Notes: a model not told the origin generated them from the letters alone. A stretch of 59,430 bases of DNA from Acetobacter sp. CAG:977 (GCA_000434295.1 HF994932.1:169511-228940), one strand, 5' to 3'. Shown: positions 7,827 to 18,895, counted from the stretch's first letter. Program-made: numbers and translations.

Positions 7827-8753
7827 ATGTCGGAAATCATCCGCTCTTTTGCCGAAATGATGACGGCCGAACGCGGCGCTTCCCCCAATACCGTCGCCGC
7901 TTATTCCCGAGACCTTTCCGATTGCGAAGATTTTTTAAAAAGCAGGGGAACGCTTCTGGAAAATGCAAAAACGGACGAACTGAGAAAATATCTGGCTTTC
8001 GTGGCAAATCAGGGATTGTCCCCCAAAACACAAGCCAGACGATTGTCTGCCATACGCGAATTTTTTAAATATCTGTTCACTGAAAACATCAGAAAAGACA
8101 ATCCTTCCGATGCTCTGGACACTCCCAGATTGGGGCGTTCTCTGCCGAAATATCTGTCCGAACAGGAAATCAACGCTTTGCTGGATGCCGTTGAAAAGCT
8201 GCGTCCCGTCCAAAAAGCCAGAACAAAAGCCTTGCTTGAAGTTTTGTACGCATCGGGTTTGCGCGTTTCGGAATTGGTATCGTTGCCTTTGGGCGCCGCC
8301 GTCACAAAAGAATATTACCTTATCGTACGCGGCAAAGGCGACAAAGACAGAATGGTTCCTTTGACCGATGCGGCAAAAAAAGCATTAACCGAATGGTTGC
8401 CCGTACGCGAAAAAATATTGCCGAAAGGACGCCATTCCAGATGGTTGTTTCCTTCTGCGGGAAAATCGGGACATTTAACCAGAGCCGCGTTCTTTCACGA
8501 CTTGAAAACTTTGGCAGTATTGGCGGACATTCCGCCCGAACGCGTGTCTCCGCACGTCATCAGGCATTCGTTTGCAAGCCATCTTGTCGCCCATGACGCA
8601 GATTTGAGAACCGTCCAACAAATGCTGGGACACGCCGATATTTCAACAACCCAAATCTATACCCATATTCTGGACGACCGATTGAAAAGCACCGTCGAAA
8701 AAAGTCATCCTCTCGCCAATGCCGATTTTTTCAAAGATTTGATAAAAAAATAA
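7827..8753 (+). CDS. xerD: Tyrosine recombinase XerC/XerD
   Basis: The 308-residue protein has the N-terminal SAM-like core-binding domain (about 1-90) and a C-terminal catalytic domain. Catalytic residues are visible: Arg in ASGLRVSEL, Lys in GKGDKDR, HxxR in SPHVIRHSFASHL, His in MLGHADISTT and the nucleophile Tyr in IYTHI. It resolves chromosome dimers at dif together with a Xer partner. No dif site, integron or cargo is visible here, and it sits in a housekeeping cluster. That argues for a chromosomal Xer rather than a phage integrase. XerD versus XerC cannot be settled by eye. Confidence 0.9.
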   Translation: MSEIIRSFAEMMTAERGASPNTVAAYSRDLSDCEDFLKSRGTLLENAKTDELRKYLAFVANQGLSPKTQARRLSAIREFFKYLFTENIRKDNPSDALDTPRLGRSLPKYLSEQEINALLDAVEKLRPVQKARTKALLEVLYASGLRVSELVSLPLGAAVTKEYYLIVRGKGDKDRMVPLTDAAKKALTEWLPVREKILPKGRHSRWLFPSAGKSGHLTRAAFFHDLKTLAVLADIPPERVSPHVIRHSFASHLVAHDADLRTVQQMLGHADISTTQIYTHILDDRLKSTVEKSHPLANADFFKDLIKK

Positions 8754-8788
8754 AGACGAAACTGCCTGCAACCGCTATAATCCCGCTC

Positions 8789-9961
8789 ATGAAAATTGTA
8801 ACGAAGTATATCTTAAAACAAATGCTGCTCAGTTTCGTGCTCGTAACGACCGGACTGTTGATGATCGTTTGGCTGTCGCAATCCTTGCGACTGCTGGATA
8901 TGCTTTTAAATTCAAAGGCTTCCGTCTGGCTGTTCATTCGAATGACCATGCTGATGGTGCCGGGCTACCTTTCAACGATTTCTCCGTTAGCCTTGTTCGC
9001 CGTCGCCCTGTTCACTTATAACCGCATGATTGCCGACCGCGAACTGATTATCCTGCGCGCCGCGGGAATGAGCCCTTTACAATTGGCAAAACCCGTCTTC
9101 ATTTTGGGAACCGCTTTTACCCTGATCGGCTTTTACATCTCGCTTGTCGTCGTCCCGAACGCCGTAACGGGGTTTCGCGAACTACGATGGAAAATTCAAA
9201 ACGACGTTTCCCATTTGCTGTTGCAAGAAGGCGAATTTAACGACGTCAGTTTCGGAATTACCGTCTATATCCGCAAAAAAAACGACGATAATACTTTGGA
9301 AGGCATCATTTTAAACGATCAGAGAAAACGTAATTCCCGCGTAACGTTGCTGGCGGAAAAAGGCGCCGTCACTTATCGAAACGGCGTTCCTCAAATTTCC
9401 ATGTTTAACGGAAGCCGACAGGAATTTGCCCAAAAAACCGGACGGTTTTCAATCCTGTACTTTGATTTTTACAATCTGGACTTTTCAACTTTAAACAAAC
9501 AAACTTTCGGACGGTTGAAAAACCGCGCCGAAATGGGCTTGTTCGAATTGCTGAACATTACCGTCAAAGACGTCTTTACCGAAAAAAATGTCAGAGAATA
9601 CAAAGTCGAGGCTTATAAACGTCTGGCTCAGCCCTTCTATAACCTTTCTTTTATGCTGATCGCCGCCGTCGGGCTGTTAACGGGATCCTTTAACAGAAGA
9701 GGACATTCCAAACGCGTTATTTGGACCGTCATCGTTATGGCGGCGCTGCAAATCGCATCCTTGGGCGCAGAAAACCTGAGCGTCAGATCCCTTTCCTTTG
9801 TCCCGCTCATTTATTTCTTTGCCGTCGCCCCGATCTTTATTTGCATCTATATCCTTAAAAACGCCGGAAGCTTTTCTTTTGAACGATTGAAAAAAGGCTA
9901 TTCCTTCCTTTTAAACGTCAAAAAACGCTTTACCCCGCAACGGAGTCTTCCGGCAAAATGA
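8789..9961 (+). CDS. lptF: LPS export permease LptF
   Basis: LptF is one of the two membrane subunits of the LptB2FG transporter that extracts LPS from the inner membrane. The 390-residue protein has six hydrophobic segments, three near each end, with a periplasmic beta-jellyroll in the middle (about 140-270). Typical elements are ADRELIILRAAGMSP and PFYNLSFMLIAAVGLL. No Shine-Dalgarno is visible; TATAAT lies at 8776-8781, so the message may be nearly leaderless. LptG, its usual neighbour, is not encoded between it and lptD. The end overlaps lptD by 4 nt. Confidence 0.92.
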   Translation: MKIVTKYILKQMLLSFVLVTTGLLMIVWLSQSLRLLDMLLNSKASVWLFIRMTMLMVPGYLSTISPLALFAVALFTYNRMIADRELIILRAAGMSPLQLAKPVFILGTAFTLIGFYISLVVVPNAVTGFRELRWKIQNDVSHLLLQEGEFNDVSFGITVYIRKKNDDNTLEGIILNDQRKRNSRVTLLAEKGAVTYRNGVPQISMFNGSRQEFAQKTGRFSILYFDFYNLDFSTLNKQTFGRLKNRAEMGLFELLNITVKDVFTEKNVREYKVEAYKRLAQPFYNLSFMLIAAVGLLTGSFNRRGHSKRVIWTVIVMAALQIASLGAENLSVRSLSFVPLIYFFAVAPIFICIYILKNAGSFSFERLKKGYSFLLNVKKRFTPQRSLPAK

Positions 9962-12066
9962 AACGCCTGCTCTTTACTCTGTCGTGCTGTCTGGTCTTTC
10001 CCTTTTCCGCCCGTGCCGGAGACGCGGAAAAACCCGTCGGATTTTCCGCCGACGAACTGGTCTATGACAGGGAAATGAACCTGGTCATCGCCAGAGGAAA
10101 CGTCGTCTTTACACAAGGCGATTCAACTTTGCGCGCCGACCACGTCAATTATGACATGACCGACGGCGTCGTCATCGCTTCGGGCGGCGTCGAAATCGAT
10201 ACTCCCGACGGCGGGTTGGTTCATGCAAATTACGCAAAGCTCTCCGGCGACCTCAAAGCCGGATTCATCCGTCAAATCCGTTTCACGCTTGCCGACAAAT
10301 CCGTCCTGACCGCCAATGATGCCAGACATATTAATTCCTCTTTTACAGAATTTAACGATGTCGCTTATTCGTCTTGCGATTTCTGTATCGACGGTTCAAG
10401 ATTCTGGGAACTGAGAAGCAAAAAGCTGACTCACGACAAAGACGCTCAGGAAATGGCCGCTCAAAACGCAACTTTGGTCGTTAAAGATGTCCCCGTCGCA
10501 TATGTCCCTTATTTCACGTATCCCGACCCCACCGTTAAACGAAGAACCGGATTCCTGTTGCCCTCTTATAAGTCAACTCAGGCGCTGGATGCCGGCATCC
10601 GCATCCCCTATTATTGGGAAATCAGTCCTTATACCGATTTTTTGTTCGATCCTTTGTTCGCCGTCAACGGCGTCTTGATGTCAGGAAAGTTCCGACATAA
10701 CTTTTCACAAGGCCCCTTTGCTTTGTGGGGATCGCATATCTATCAGGACGGTGAATCCAGATATAACCTGCGTTCGACTTTGGATTGGAACGTCAATGAC
10801 GTTTGGCGCGTCAGAATGAACGTCGACCGCGTTTCCGACGATACCTATCTGCGCCGCTATGACATCGACGGCGCCGACGATTATTCTCCGTGGCTTGAAT
10901 CTTTTGTAAACGCCGAAGCCTTGACCTCAAGGACTTATTTTTCGGCAAAGGCCGTCAATTATCAAAATATGCGTTTCGACGTCAATGACGATACCATCGC
11001 TAAAAATGTCCCGATCCTGACTTTTTCTCATGAAACGGCTCCGTCGGAAAACGGTTCTTATTGGACGGCTGACGTGTCTTCCGTCGTCTTGAACAGAAAA
11101 ACAGGCAGCGAAAGTTCAAGAGCTTCCGTTACCGCAGGATGGCATTTACCGGGAATCTCCGATTGGGGCGCCGCTTACAGCTTGAATGCCATGGTGCGCG
11201 GCGACGCTTACCGCATCGATGATTACTATATTTCTCAAAAAAACAAACTCTTTTCCGGAAGCACGGGCGACTTTCATACCAGAGCCTCCTTAAAAGTCAG
11301 CTATCCCTTCGTCAGCACGGGTGAGCAGTACAGCCAAATTCTGGAACCCATCGTCATGGGCGTCGTCGCTCCGAATTCAAAACAAAACGATAAAATCCCG
11401 AACCTGGACAGCCAAGACCTGGATTTTGACGATACCTTCCTGTTTTCGGAAAGCCGATTCGTCGGATATGATATTTTTGAACCCGGATCGCGCGTGAACT
11501 ACGGGTTAAAGTGGACCATATTCGGACAAAAAACAGGCTACATCTCGACTTTGATCGGGCAAAGCTACAGATTTAACGATACCGATATTTATCCCGCAGG
11601 ATCGGGATTGGAAGACAAAATGTCCGATATCGTCGGACGAATTACCCTTGCCCCGAACCAGTACTTAAATCTGGAATACGCGTTCAGGCTGGATCATAAA
11701 ACGTGGGAATTAAACCGCAGCGAAGTCAGCTTGTCCGCCGGAAACGCTTTGTTCAGAATCGGCGCCGACTACGTTAACCTTAAAAGCTCCGAAGACGTCA
11801 ATGCCGTCTATAACGATCGCGAAGAATTAACTTTCTGGGTGCGTTCCGCCCTGACTCGATATTGGTCAATCGGATATAATCAGCGCATCGATTTGGCAAA
11901 AGGCGGCGGATTGCTCGAAATCGGCGGGTTCCTCAGGTATGAAGACGAATGCTTTGCCTTGGAAGCCGGCGCTCAAAAAGATTATACGTATGACCGGGAT
12001 TATTCGGGCGGATTGTCTTTCAGGCTGGCTTTGGAATTCAAACCGTTCGGCGGATTTGAAATGTAA
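9958..12066 (+). CDS. lptD: LPS assembly outer-membrane protein LptD
   Basis: LptD inserts LPS into the outer leaflet with LptE. The 702-residue protein has a signal peptide (about 1-20) and an OstA-type beta-jellyroll (about 25-140: ADELVYDREMNLVIARGNV and GGVEIDTPDGG). The large C-terminal beta-barrel runs to the end. Cysteines occur as CDFC near 139-142 and once near 665, a possible pairing of plug and barrel as in other LptDs. Length is at the short end, as in alphaproteobacteria. The ATG overlaps the lptF stop. Confidence 0.95.
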   Translation: MKRLLFTLSCCLVFPFSARAGDAEKPVGFSADELVYDREMNLVIARGNVVFTQGDSTLRADHVNYDMTDGVVIASGGVEIDTPDGGLVHANYAKLSGDLKAGFIRQIRFTLADKSVLTANDARHINSSFTEFNDVAYSSCDFCIDGSRFWELRSKKLTHDKDAQEMAAQNATLVVKDVPVAYVPYFTYPDPTVKRRTGFLLPSYKSTQALDAGIRIPYYWEISPYTDFLFDPLFAVNGVLMSGKFRHNFSQGPFALWGSHIYQDGESRYNLRSTLDWNVNDVWRVRMNVDRVSDDTYLRRYDIDGADDYSPWLESFVNAEALTSRTYFSAKAVNYQNMRFDVNDDTIAKNVPILTFSHETAPSENGSYWTADVSSVVLNRKTGSESSRASVTAGWHLPGISDWGAAYSLNAMVRGDAYRIDDYYISQKNKLFSGSTGDFHTRASLKVSYPFVSTGEQYSQILEPIVMGVVAPNSKQNDKIPNLDSQDLDFDDTFLFSESRFVGYDIFEPGSRVNYGLKWTIFGQKTGYISTLIGQSYRFNDTDIYPAGSGLEDKMSDIVGRITLAPNQYLNLEYAFRLDHKTWELNRSEVSLSAGNALFRIGADYVNLKSSEDVNAVYNDREELTFWVRSALTRYWSIGYNQRIDLAKGGGLLEIGGFLRYEDECFALEAGAQKDYTYDRDYSGGLSFRLALEFKPFGGFEM

Positions 12067-12084
12067 TAAACTAAGGGAAATGGC

Positions 12085-13299
12085 GTGATACGGTTCTTGT
12101 TGTCCTTGTTCGTCTTGAACTTTTTTGCCGCCGGCGCTTACGCTCAAACGGGCATCGTCGCCGTCGTTAACGACGACGTCATTTCAAAACTGGATTATGA
12201 ACAGCGTCTGGCTTTCGTTAAAGCCGTCGGCGGATTGGACGTTTCAAAAAAAGAAAACAAAGAACGGCTGTTAAGGCTGATGATCGATGAACGCCTGAAA
12301 CGTCAGGACGCCGCCTATTACGGCGTCAGCGTCGGAAAAGACGAACTGCAAAACGCCGTTGACATAACAATGCGACAAAACGGAACGACACAGGAAGAAA
12401 TGACAAAACGTCTGAAAGAAAAAGGCGTCCCCTTTTCCGTCTTGCAAGACCAAATCGAAACCGACCTGCTGTTTGTCAAGACCATTCGCAAAATTGCAGG
12501 GCAGCGTTCGGAAATATCCGAAGCCGAAATCAAATCAAGATTGAAAGAAATCGAAGAACGCACCAAAGAAAAACAATATCTGATTTCCGAAATCTTTTTG
12601 CCCGTTGATGAAGAAAACAATGATGCCGCCGTCTACGGGCAAGCCGTCAAAATCGTTATGAAAATCAAATCAGGCGCTTCGTTCGAAAGCATGGCACAGC
12701 AATATTCAAAGGCTCCGTCGGCACAAAACGGAGGATTGTTGGGATGGATGGCAGAATCCTCTTTGGAACCCGCAACCAAAGAAGAGCTGGCGTTAACGGA
12801 AACAGGGCAAATCACAACCCCCGTCCGTACGAAAACGGGCTATGCGCTTTACGCCGTGCGCGCCGTCAGAATGCCCGAAGACGTGAAAGAACAAGACGCT
12901 TATCATATCGCTCAAATTCTGATTCCCCCTTCGTCTCCGGAAGAACGGCGAAAGTTGTTGCAAAAGATTTCTTTGACCAAGGGGTCTTGCCTGAAGTTTA
13001 TTTCTTTGGCTCAATCGGAGAAAAAAACACCAAAAATCGATTTGGGCAACATCCCTTTGACGGAATTGCCTCAACCGATCTTGGATTTGTTAAACGAAAC
13101 GCCGTTGACGGAGCCGACCGACCCGCTGAAAATCAACGAAGGCGAGCTGGTCTTTATGGCGTGTTCAAAAGAAAAAATTTCAACCCTGCCGTCCGAAGAA
13201 CGCCTCAGAGACCAAATCGAAACCAAACGGCTGGAAAAAACCGCCGAACGCAGGTTGCGGGAACTGCGCCGCGAAGCCATTACGGAGATCCGCATATGA
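12085..13299 (+). CDS. surA: Periplasmic chaperone / peptidyl-prolyl isomerase SurA
   Basis: SurA escorts outer-membrane proteins such as LptD. The 404-residue protein has a signal peptide (about 1-20) and a SurA N-terminal chaperone region (VAVVNDDVISKLDYEQRL, then LLRLMIDERLKRQDA). One recognisable parvulin domain (about 168-275, ASFESMAQQYSKAPSAQNGG, LGWM) is followed by a degenerate second one (AYHIAQILIP). The start is GTG, with AAGGGAAA upstream. The stop overlaps rsmA by 4 nt. pdxA, often located between surA and rsmA, is absent. Confidence 0.93.
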   Translation: MIRFLLSLFVLNFFAAGAYAQTGIVAVVNDDVISKLDYEQRLAFVKAVGGLDVSKKENKERLLRLMIDERLKRQDAAYYGVSVGKDELQNAVDITMRQNGTTQEEMTKRLKEKGVPFSVLQDQIETDLLFVKTIRKIAGQRSEISEAEIKSRLKEIEERTKEKQYLISEIFLPVDEENNDAAVYGQAVKIVMKIKSGASFESMAQQYSKAPSAQNGGLLGWMAESSLEPATKEELALTETGQITTPVRTKTGYALYAVRAVRMPEDVKEQDAYHIAQILIPPSSPEERRKLLQKISLTKGSCLKFISLAQSEKKTPKIDLGNIPLTELPQPILDLLNETPLTEPTDPLKINEGELVFMACSKEKISTLPSEERLRDQIETKRLEKTAERRLRELRREAITEIRI

Positions 13300-14135
13300 C
13301 GTCTTGTCTGCCTCCTTTGCGCGATGTTGTCGAAAAATACGGTTTGGCCGCAAAAAAATCTTTGGGACAAAACTTTATCTTTGACACGAACTTGATCGAT
13401 AAAATCGTACGCGCCGCAAAAGCAAGGTCTCCCGAAGCTTTTGAAAACGGCACCGTTATCGAAGTCGGCCCTGGTCCCGGAGGATTGACGCGTTCCATAT
13501 TGGAAAACGGCGCAAAAAAGCTGGTCGCCATTGAAAAGGACGAACGTTGCCTCGATATTCTCCGTGATATTCAAAACGCTTTTCCCCACAGGCTTGAAGT
13601 CCTGAATACGGATGCGATGACCGTGAACGCCGCCGAATTGGGAAATGCTCCCAGATGCATCGTATCAAACCTGCCTTACAACGTCGGCACGCCCTTGCTG
13701 ATCGCTTGGTTACGGCGCATCGGTGATTTTTCGGGCTTGACCCTGATGTTTCAAAAAGAAGTCGCCGAACGCATCACCGCAAAGCCAAAAACACAAGCTT
13801 ACGGACGCTTGGCCGTTCTGGCTCAATGGCTGTGCGAAACGGAAATCCTGTTCACCGTGAACCGAATGGCTTTTACGCCGCCGCCGAAAGTAACTTCTGC
13901 CGTCGTCCATCTTTCCCCCAGACAAAAACCGTTGGTTCCCGTCCGTTTCGATTTGCTGGAACGCGTGACCGCCGCTGCATTTAATCAACGGCGAAAGATG
14001 CTCCGCTCGTCCTTAAAATCCGTGGGGAACCCTGAAGAATTGTGCAAAGCCGCAGGCGTCCCCGTTACCGCACGCGCCGAAGAAGTTTCCCCCGAAGCGT
14101 TTTGCTTTATGGCTCAAACCTTGGAGAATTCATAA
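13296..14135 (+). CDS. rsmA: 16S rRNA dimethyladenosine methyltransferase RsmA (KsgA)
   Basis: RsmA dimethylates two adjacent adenines in the 3' hairpin of 16S rRNA during small subunit maturation. The 279-residue protein shows KKSLGQNFIFD, the SAM-binding VIEVGPGPGGLT, an acidic IEKDERC, the catalytic NLPYNVGTPLL motif and a C-terminal FNQRRKMLRSSLK. The ATG at 13296 overlaps the surA stop. The frame is open far upstream through surA, but that region has no family similarity and is a shadow. Confidence 0.96.
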   Translation: MTSCLPPLRDVVEKYGLAAKKSLGQNFIFDTNLIDKIVRAAKARSPEAFENGTVIEVGPGPGGLTRSILENGAKKLVAIEKDERCLDILRDIQNAFPHRLEVLNTDAMTVNAAELGNAPRCIVSNLPYNVGTPLLIAWLRRIGDFSGLTLMFQKEVAERITAKPKTQAYGRLAVLAQWLCETEILFTVNRMAFTPPPKVTSAVVHLSPRQKPLVPVRFDLLERVTAAAFNQRRKMLRSSLKSVGNPEELCKAAGVPVTARAEEVSPEAFCFMAQTLENS

Positions 14136-14136
14136 A

Positions 14137-14433
14137 ATGGATATTGTCCTTGTCCCGTTGTTGCAGGTTTTGTTTTCCTTGCTGGGGTTGTATTCGTCAG
14201 CCATCCTGATTGCCGTTATTTTATCTTGGCTTATCGGCTTTAACGTTTTGAACCCTTCAAACCGATTGGTTTATCTGGTGAATAATGCTCTGGAACGGTT
14301 AACCGAGCCGTTTTTTGCCGTCTTCCGCAGGTTAATCCCGCCCTTCGGCGGCATTGATCTGTCTCCTTTGTTCGCCCTGATCGCCATTCAGTTTGCCCAG
14401 CAGGTCATTGTTCGGATTTTAATGCGTTTATAA
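14137..14433 (+). CDS. YggT family membrane protein
   Basis: The 98-residue protein has two hydrophobic segments (about 5-35 and 70-95) around a short conserved linker with NPSNRLVYLVNNALERLTEPFF and RRLIPPFGGIDLSP. That is the YggT signature. The family has been linked to cell division or osmotic and potassium stress in some bacteria, but its role is not settled. It starts 1 nt after rsmA ends, and its TAA overlaps the ATG of the DUF167 gene. The YggT-DUF167 pairing is widely conserved. Confidence 0.9.
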   Translation: MDIVLVPLLQVLFSLLGLYSSAILIAVILSWLIGFNVLNPSNRLVYLVNNALERLTEPFFAVFRRLIPPFGGIDLSPLFALIAIQFAQQVIVRILMRL

Positions 14434-14753
14434 TGGACTTTATCAAAAAAAATCAAAACGGCGTTACCGTGCGCATCCGCCTGTCCCCCAACGCCAAAAG
14501 AGAAGGTATTGAAGGGCTTTATTCGGACGCGGACAGTCTTTGCTTTTTAAAAGTCGCCGTGAATGCGCCGCCCGTCGACGGCAAAGCAAACAAAGCTTTG
14601 GTCGCTTTGTTGTCAAAGCTCTGGAAAATTCCGAAAAGCTCTTTTAAAATCTCTTGCGGAACAACCGACCGTAACAAAGTCTTAGCCATTGACGGAATCG
14701 ACGCCGATGCAATGAACCGGATTTGCTTGGAGGTGGAAAAATGTCTGAAATAA
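14433..14753 (+). CDS. DUF167 (YggU) family protein
   Basis: The 106-residue cytoplasmic protein carries the DUF167 pattern: VRLSP-like RIRLSPNAKREGI, then LKVAVNAPPVDGKANKALVALL and a final strand with DRNKVLAIDG. Its function is unknown. It overlaps folD by 13 nt. Confidence 0.9.
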   Translation: MDFIKKNQNGVTVRIRLSPNAKREGIEGLYSDADSLCFLKVAVNAPPVDGKANKALVALLSKLWKIPKSSFKISCGTTDRNKVLAIDGIDADAMNRICLEVEKCLK

Positions 14754-15607
14754 TATACGGAAACCTGATCGCCGAAAATTACCGATTAAAAATCCGTGAC
14801 GAAGTCGCTAAATTAAAAGCCGCTACGGGAAAAGAACCGGCTTTGGACGTCGTCATCGTCGGCGAAGACCCCGCCAGCCAAATCTACGTCCGAAATAAAG
14901 AAAAAGCCGCCGTCGAAGCAGGAATCCGTTCCACCGTACACAGATTGCCCGCCGAAACGACACAAACGGAATTGTTAACCTTAATCGAAGAATTAAACCT
15001 GAACCCCGAAGTCAACGGCATTCTGGTTCAGCTTCCGCTTCCAAAAACGATCAACGCTTCGCTGACCGTCGAAGCCGTTTTCGCCGCAAAAGACGTTGAC
15101 GGCTTTCATCCCGTCAATCTCGGACGACTGATGACCGGAGAAAAAGGCATTATTCCCTGTACGCCGAAAGGCTGTCTGAAGCTGATCAAAGAATTCAGAA
15201 ACGATCTGACCGGATTATCCGCCGTCGTCGTCGGCAGGTCGACCATTGTCGGAAAACCGATGGCTCACCTGTTGCTTAATGAGAATTGCACGGTAACCGT
15301 TGCTCACTCTAAGACTCTGGCTTTGCCGGAAGTATGCAAAACAGCCGATATCCTTGTCGTCGCCGTCGGATCGCCCAAAATCATCAAAGCGGACATGGTC
15401 AAAGAAGGCGCGATCGTCATTGACGTCGGTATCAACAGATTAGAAGACGGCACTTTGTGCGGAGACGTCGATTTTAAAAACGTCTTGCCGAAATGCGCTG
15501 CCATCACGCCCGTCCCCAAAGGCGTCGGCCCCATGACCATCGCAATGCTGTTAGACAACACCGTTGACGCTTTTTGCCTGCAACACGGCATTAAACGGGA
15601 TTTATAA
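14741..15607 (+). CDS. folD: Methylenetetrahydrofolate dehydrogenase / cyclohydrolase
   Basis: FolD interconverts methylene-, methenyl- and formyl-tetrahydrofolate, linked to NADP. The 288-residue protein shows SQIYVRNKEKAA with the catalytic Lys, GILVQLPLPK, the folate-site motif PCTPKGCLKLI, the NADP-binding VVGRSTIVGKPMAHLLL, and PVPKGVGPMTIAMLL near the end. Start choice: the ATG at 14741 has GGAGGTGG just upstream. An in-frame TTG at 14723 lacks that spacing. Its end overlaps the converging MATE gene by 6 nt. Confidence 0.96.
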   Translation: MSEIIYGNLIAENYRLKIRDEVAKLKAATGKEPALDVVIVGEDPASQIYVRNKEKAAVEAGIRSTVHRLPAETTQTELLTLIEELNLNPEVNGILVQLPLPKTINASLTVEAVFAAKDVDGFHPVNLGRLMTGEKGIIPCTPKGCLKLIKEFRNDLTGLSAVVVGRSTIVGKPMAHLLLNENCTVTVAHSKTLALPEVCKTADILVVAVGSPKIIKADMVKEGAIVIDVGINRLEDGTLCGDVDFKNVLPKCAAITPVPKGVGPMTIAMLLDNTVDAFCLQHGIKRDL

Positions 15608-17041
15608 GACAAACCCTTCTTTTTCGAACCGACGGCAAAGATAATAAAACCGCGCGGAAAGAAATACTGCGGCAAACGCGCTGGAAGCAACCATGCCGTA
15701 CGCCGCTCCCATAACGCCGTACCCCGCATGGAAAGACAATATCCACACCAACGGTATCATAATGCCGATGAACGCGATCCCCTGACCGATCGTCGGCACC
15801 ATAATATCAACGGCGCCGCGTAAAACGTTCACCATGACCACCTGCGTTCCGTCAACCAAGCAAAGCAAGGAACAAAACGCTATCATCGGCAGGCACAATT
15901 TTATCAATTCAGGGTCGGAAGAATAAATCGCAGCGACTTTTTCCGGAAAGAAAAACATTATCGACGCACAAATCAGCATCAGGACGGTGTTAAAGACAAA
16001 TCCCGTCCATCCTGCGATTCTCATATCCAGCACGGATTTTTTCCCTCTGGCGACGCCGACCAAAACGGATGAGGCCGTTCCGATTCCCCCCGCCATCATA
16101 AACACGATGTTAATAACGTTTAAAACGACGGTATAAGCCCCCAATGCCAAAGCACCCAACCATCCCATCATAACGTTGACGGCGGAATAAGCCCCTTCTT
16201 CAACGCCCATCGTCACGGCGGCTCCGTAACCGATGCTGCGCAGCTTTGAATTTTCCCGCGAATTCGGTTCCGGCTTGATCCAAACGCCGTAAATATCGTT
16301 TTCATCAATACAGAAAACGCAAATAAACATTCCGATGGCGAGGAAATAGCGAATTACCGTCGTACTGACCGCCGATCCCGCCGCACCCATTTCGGGAAAG
16401 CCGAAATGCCCGTACACGAAAATCCAGTTCAGCAAAATATTCAGCAAATTCGCCAAAAGAATCATAATCATTCCCGGCAAAGGACGTTTTGTGCCTTCCA
16501 GAAAAGAAGACATAACCGTAAACATCATTGCGGCGGGAATGCCCAAAGCGTACACGGACAACACTTTTGCGCTGCCTTCGGCAACGTCTTCGGGCTGCCC
16601 CAACAAATGCATCAAAAATTCGGAAGGCAGGCATATCACCATCAAGACAAAGCCTATCCAAAACGCATAGGGAATGGAACGACGCAACACGGCGCCGCAT
16701 TCATAAAACTTGCCCTGTCCGAATGCATTGGCGGTCATCACGATCGTGCCTTGAATCAGACCGACGCCGATAACCAACAATAAAACGGCAACCGTATTGG
16801 CGATACTTTGGTACGCCAAATCCTGCGTGCCGTAATGGCCGACCATAATCGTATCGACCAGATTCATGCCGACGCTGCCCGTTCTTGCGATAACGACGGG
16901 AATCGCCAACTTTAATGTTTCACGAAAGCACCTGATGATTTTTAGCTTAAAAACGCGTTCTTTTCGTTCTTCGCGGATTGCCGCATAGTCGGAACGCATT
17001 AAATCATCAGGCTTCGTACTATGATATATTTCGTTTCTCAC
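15602..17041 (-). CDS. MATE family multidrug/metabolite efflux transporter
   Basis: The protein of up to 479 residues has twelve hydrophobic segments in two halves, each beginning with a MATE-type motif (PVVIARTGSVGMNLVDTIMV in the first, and an equivalent around GAAVTMGVEEGAYSAVNVMM). MATE proteins export organic cations using Na+ or H+ gradients. The substrate cannot be read from sequence. The annotated start is GTG inside the atpC 3' end. An ATG at 16999 is an alternative, and neither has a strong ribosome binding site. It lies downstream of atpC on the same strand and could be read through from the ATPase operon. Confidence 0.88.
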   Translation of the reverse strand: MRNEIYHSTKPDDLMRSDYAAIREERKERVFKLKIIRCFRETLKLAIPVVIARTGSVGMNLVDTIMVGHYGTQDLAYQSIANTVAVLLLVIGVGLIQGTIVMTANAFGQGKFYECGAVLRRSIPYAFWIGFVLMVICLPSEFLMHLLGQPEDVAEGSAKVLSVYALGIPAAMMFTVMSSFLEGTKRPLPGMIMILLANLLNILLNWIFVYGHFGFPEMGAAGSAVSTTVIRYFLAIGMFICVFCIDENDIYGVWIKPEPNSRENSKLRSIGYGAAVTMGVEEGAYSAVNVMMGWLGALALGAYTVVLNVINIVFMMAGGIGTASSVLVGVARGKKSVLDMRIAGWTGFVFNTVLMLICASIMFFFPEKVAAIYSSDPELIKLCLPMIAFCSLLCLVDGTQVVMVNVLRGAVDIMVPTIGQGIAFIGIMIPLVWILSFHAGYGVMGAAYGMVASSAFAAVFLSARFYYLCRRFEKEGFVL

Positions 17042-17446
17042 AGTAACCTACAACCATACGCAGATATGCGATTTTTTCTTTGATCAGTGTCAGTGTATGG
17101 TTTTTAGGATCCGTCTCGGCTTCTTTTTTCTCCAGCTCGGCCAGACTGCTTTTTGTTTCGCCGAGATCAACGTCTGTAACGCTGACCGCCTTGCGTGCCA
17201 GTATCGTACAGCCGTTATCCCTGATTTTCGCATAACCCGCAGAAATAAAATACTTCTCGGATTTTTGCGTTTCGGCATCCTTGACGTCAACAATGCCGCA
17301 GTTCAGCAACATCAAAGACGGCGCACGACGGGGCAAAACCAAATAAGGCCCTTCATACGCAGGAATTTCAACCGAAACCGCTTCTTTGACCAGAAACGGC
17401 TTTTGCGGCGTCAGAATTTTGACGAATATCGTTTCTTCCGCCACCA

Positions 17447-17447
<1 letters not shown>
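17019..17447 (-). CDS. atpC: F1F0 ATP synthase epsilon subunit
   Basis: The epsilon subunit is the regulatory stalk component. The 142-residue product has the N-terminal beta-sandwich (KILTPQKPFLVKEAVSVEIPAYEG, with PYLVLPRRAP and the C-terminal sandwich strand EKYFISAGYAKI) and a C-terminal helical hairpin rich in Glu/Lys. The N-terminal domain is less canonical than usual, but length and position after atpD (touching ends) make the call firm. It overlaps the GTG start of the MATE gene. Confidence 0.9.

Positions 17448-18895
<1,448 letters not shown>

Noticed and set aside
7827..8753. Xer-type recombinase as a sign of a prophage or integron
   Set aside because: It lies in a housekeeping run with no phage genes, attC repeats or gene cassettes.
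12744..13295. Long in-frame extension upstream of rsmA giving a 463-residue reading frame
   Set aside because: The extension lies inside surA in another frame, has no family similarity, and rsmA has a proper start at 13296 overlapping the surA stop.
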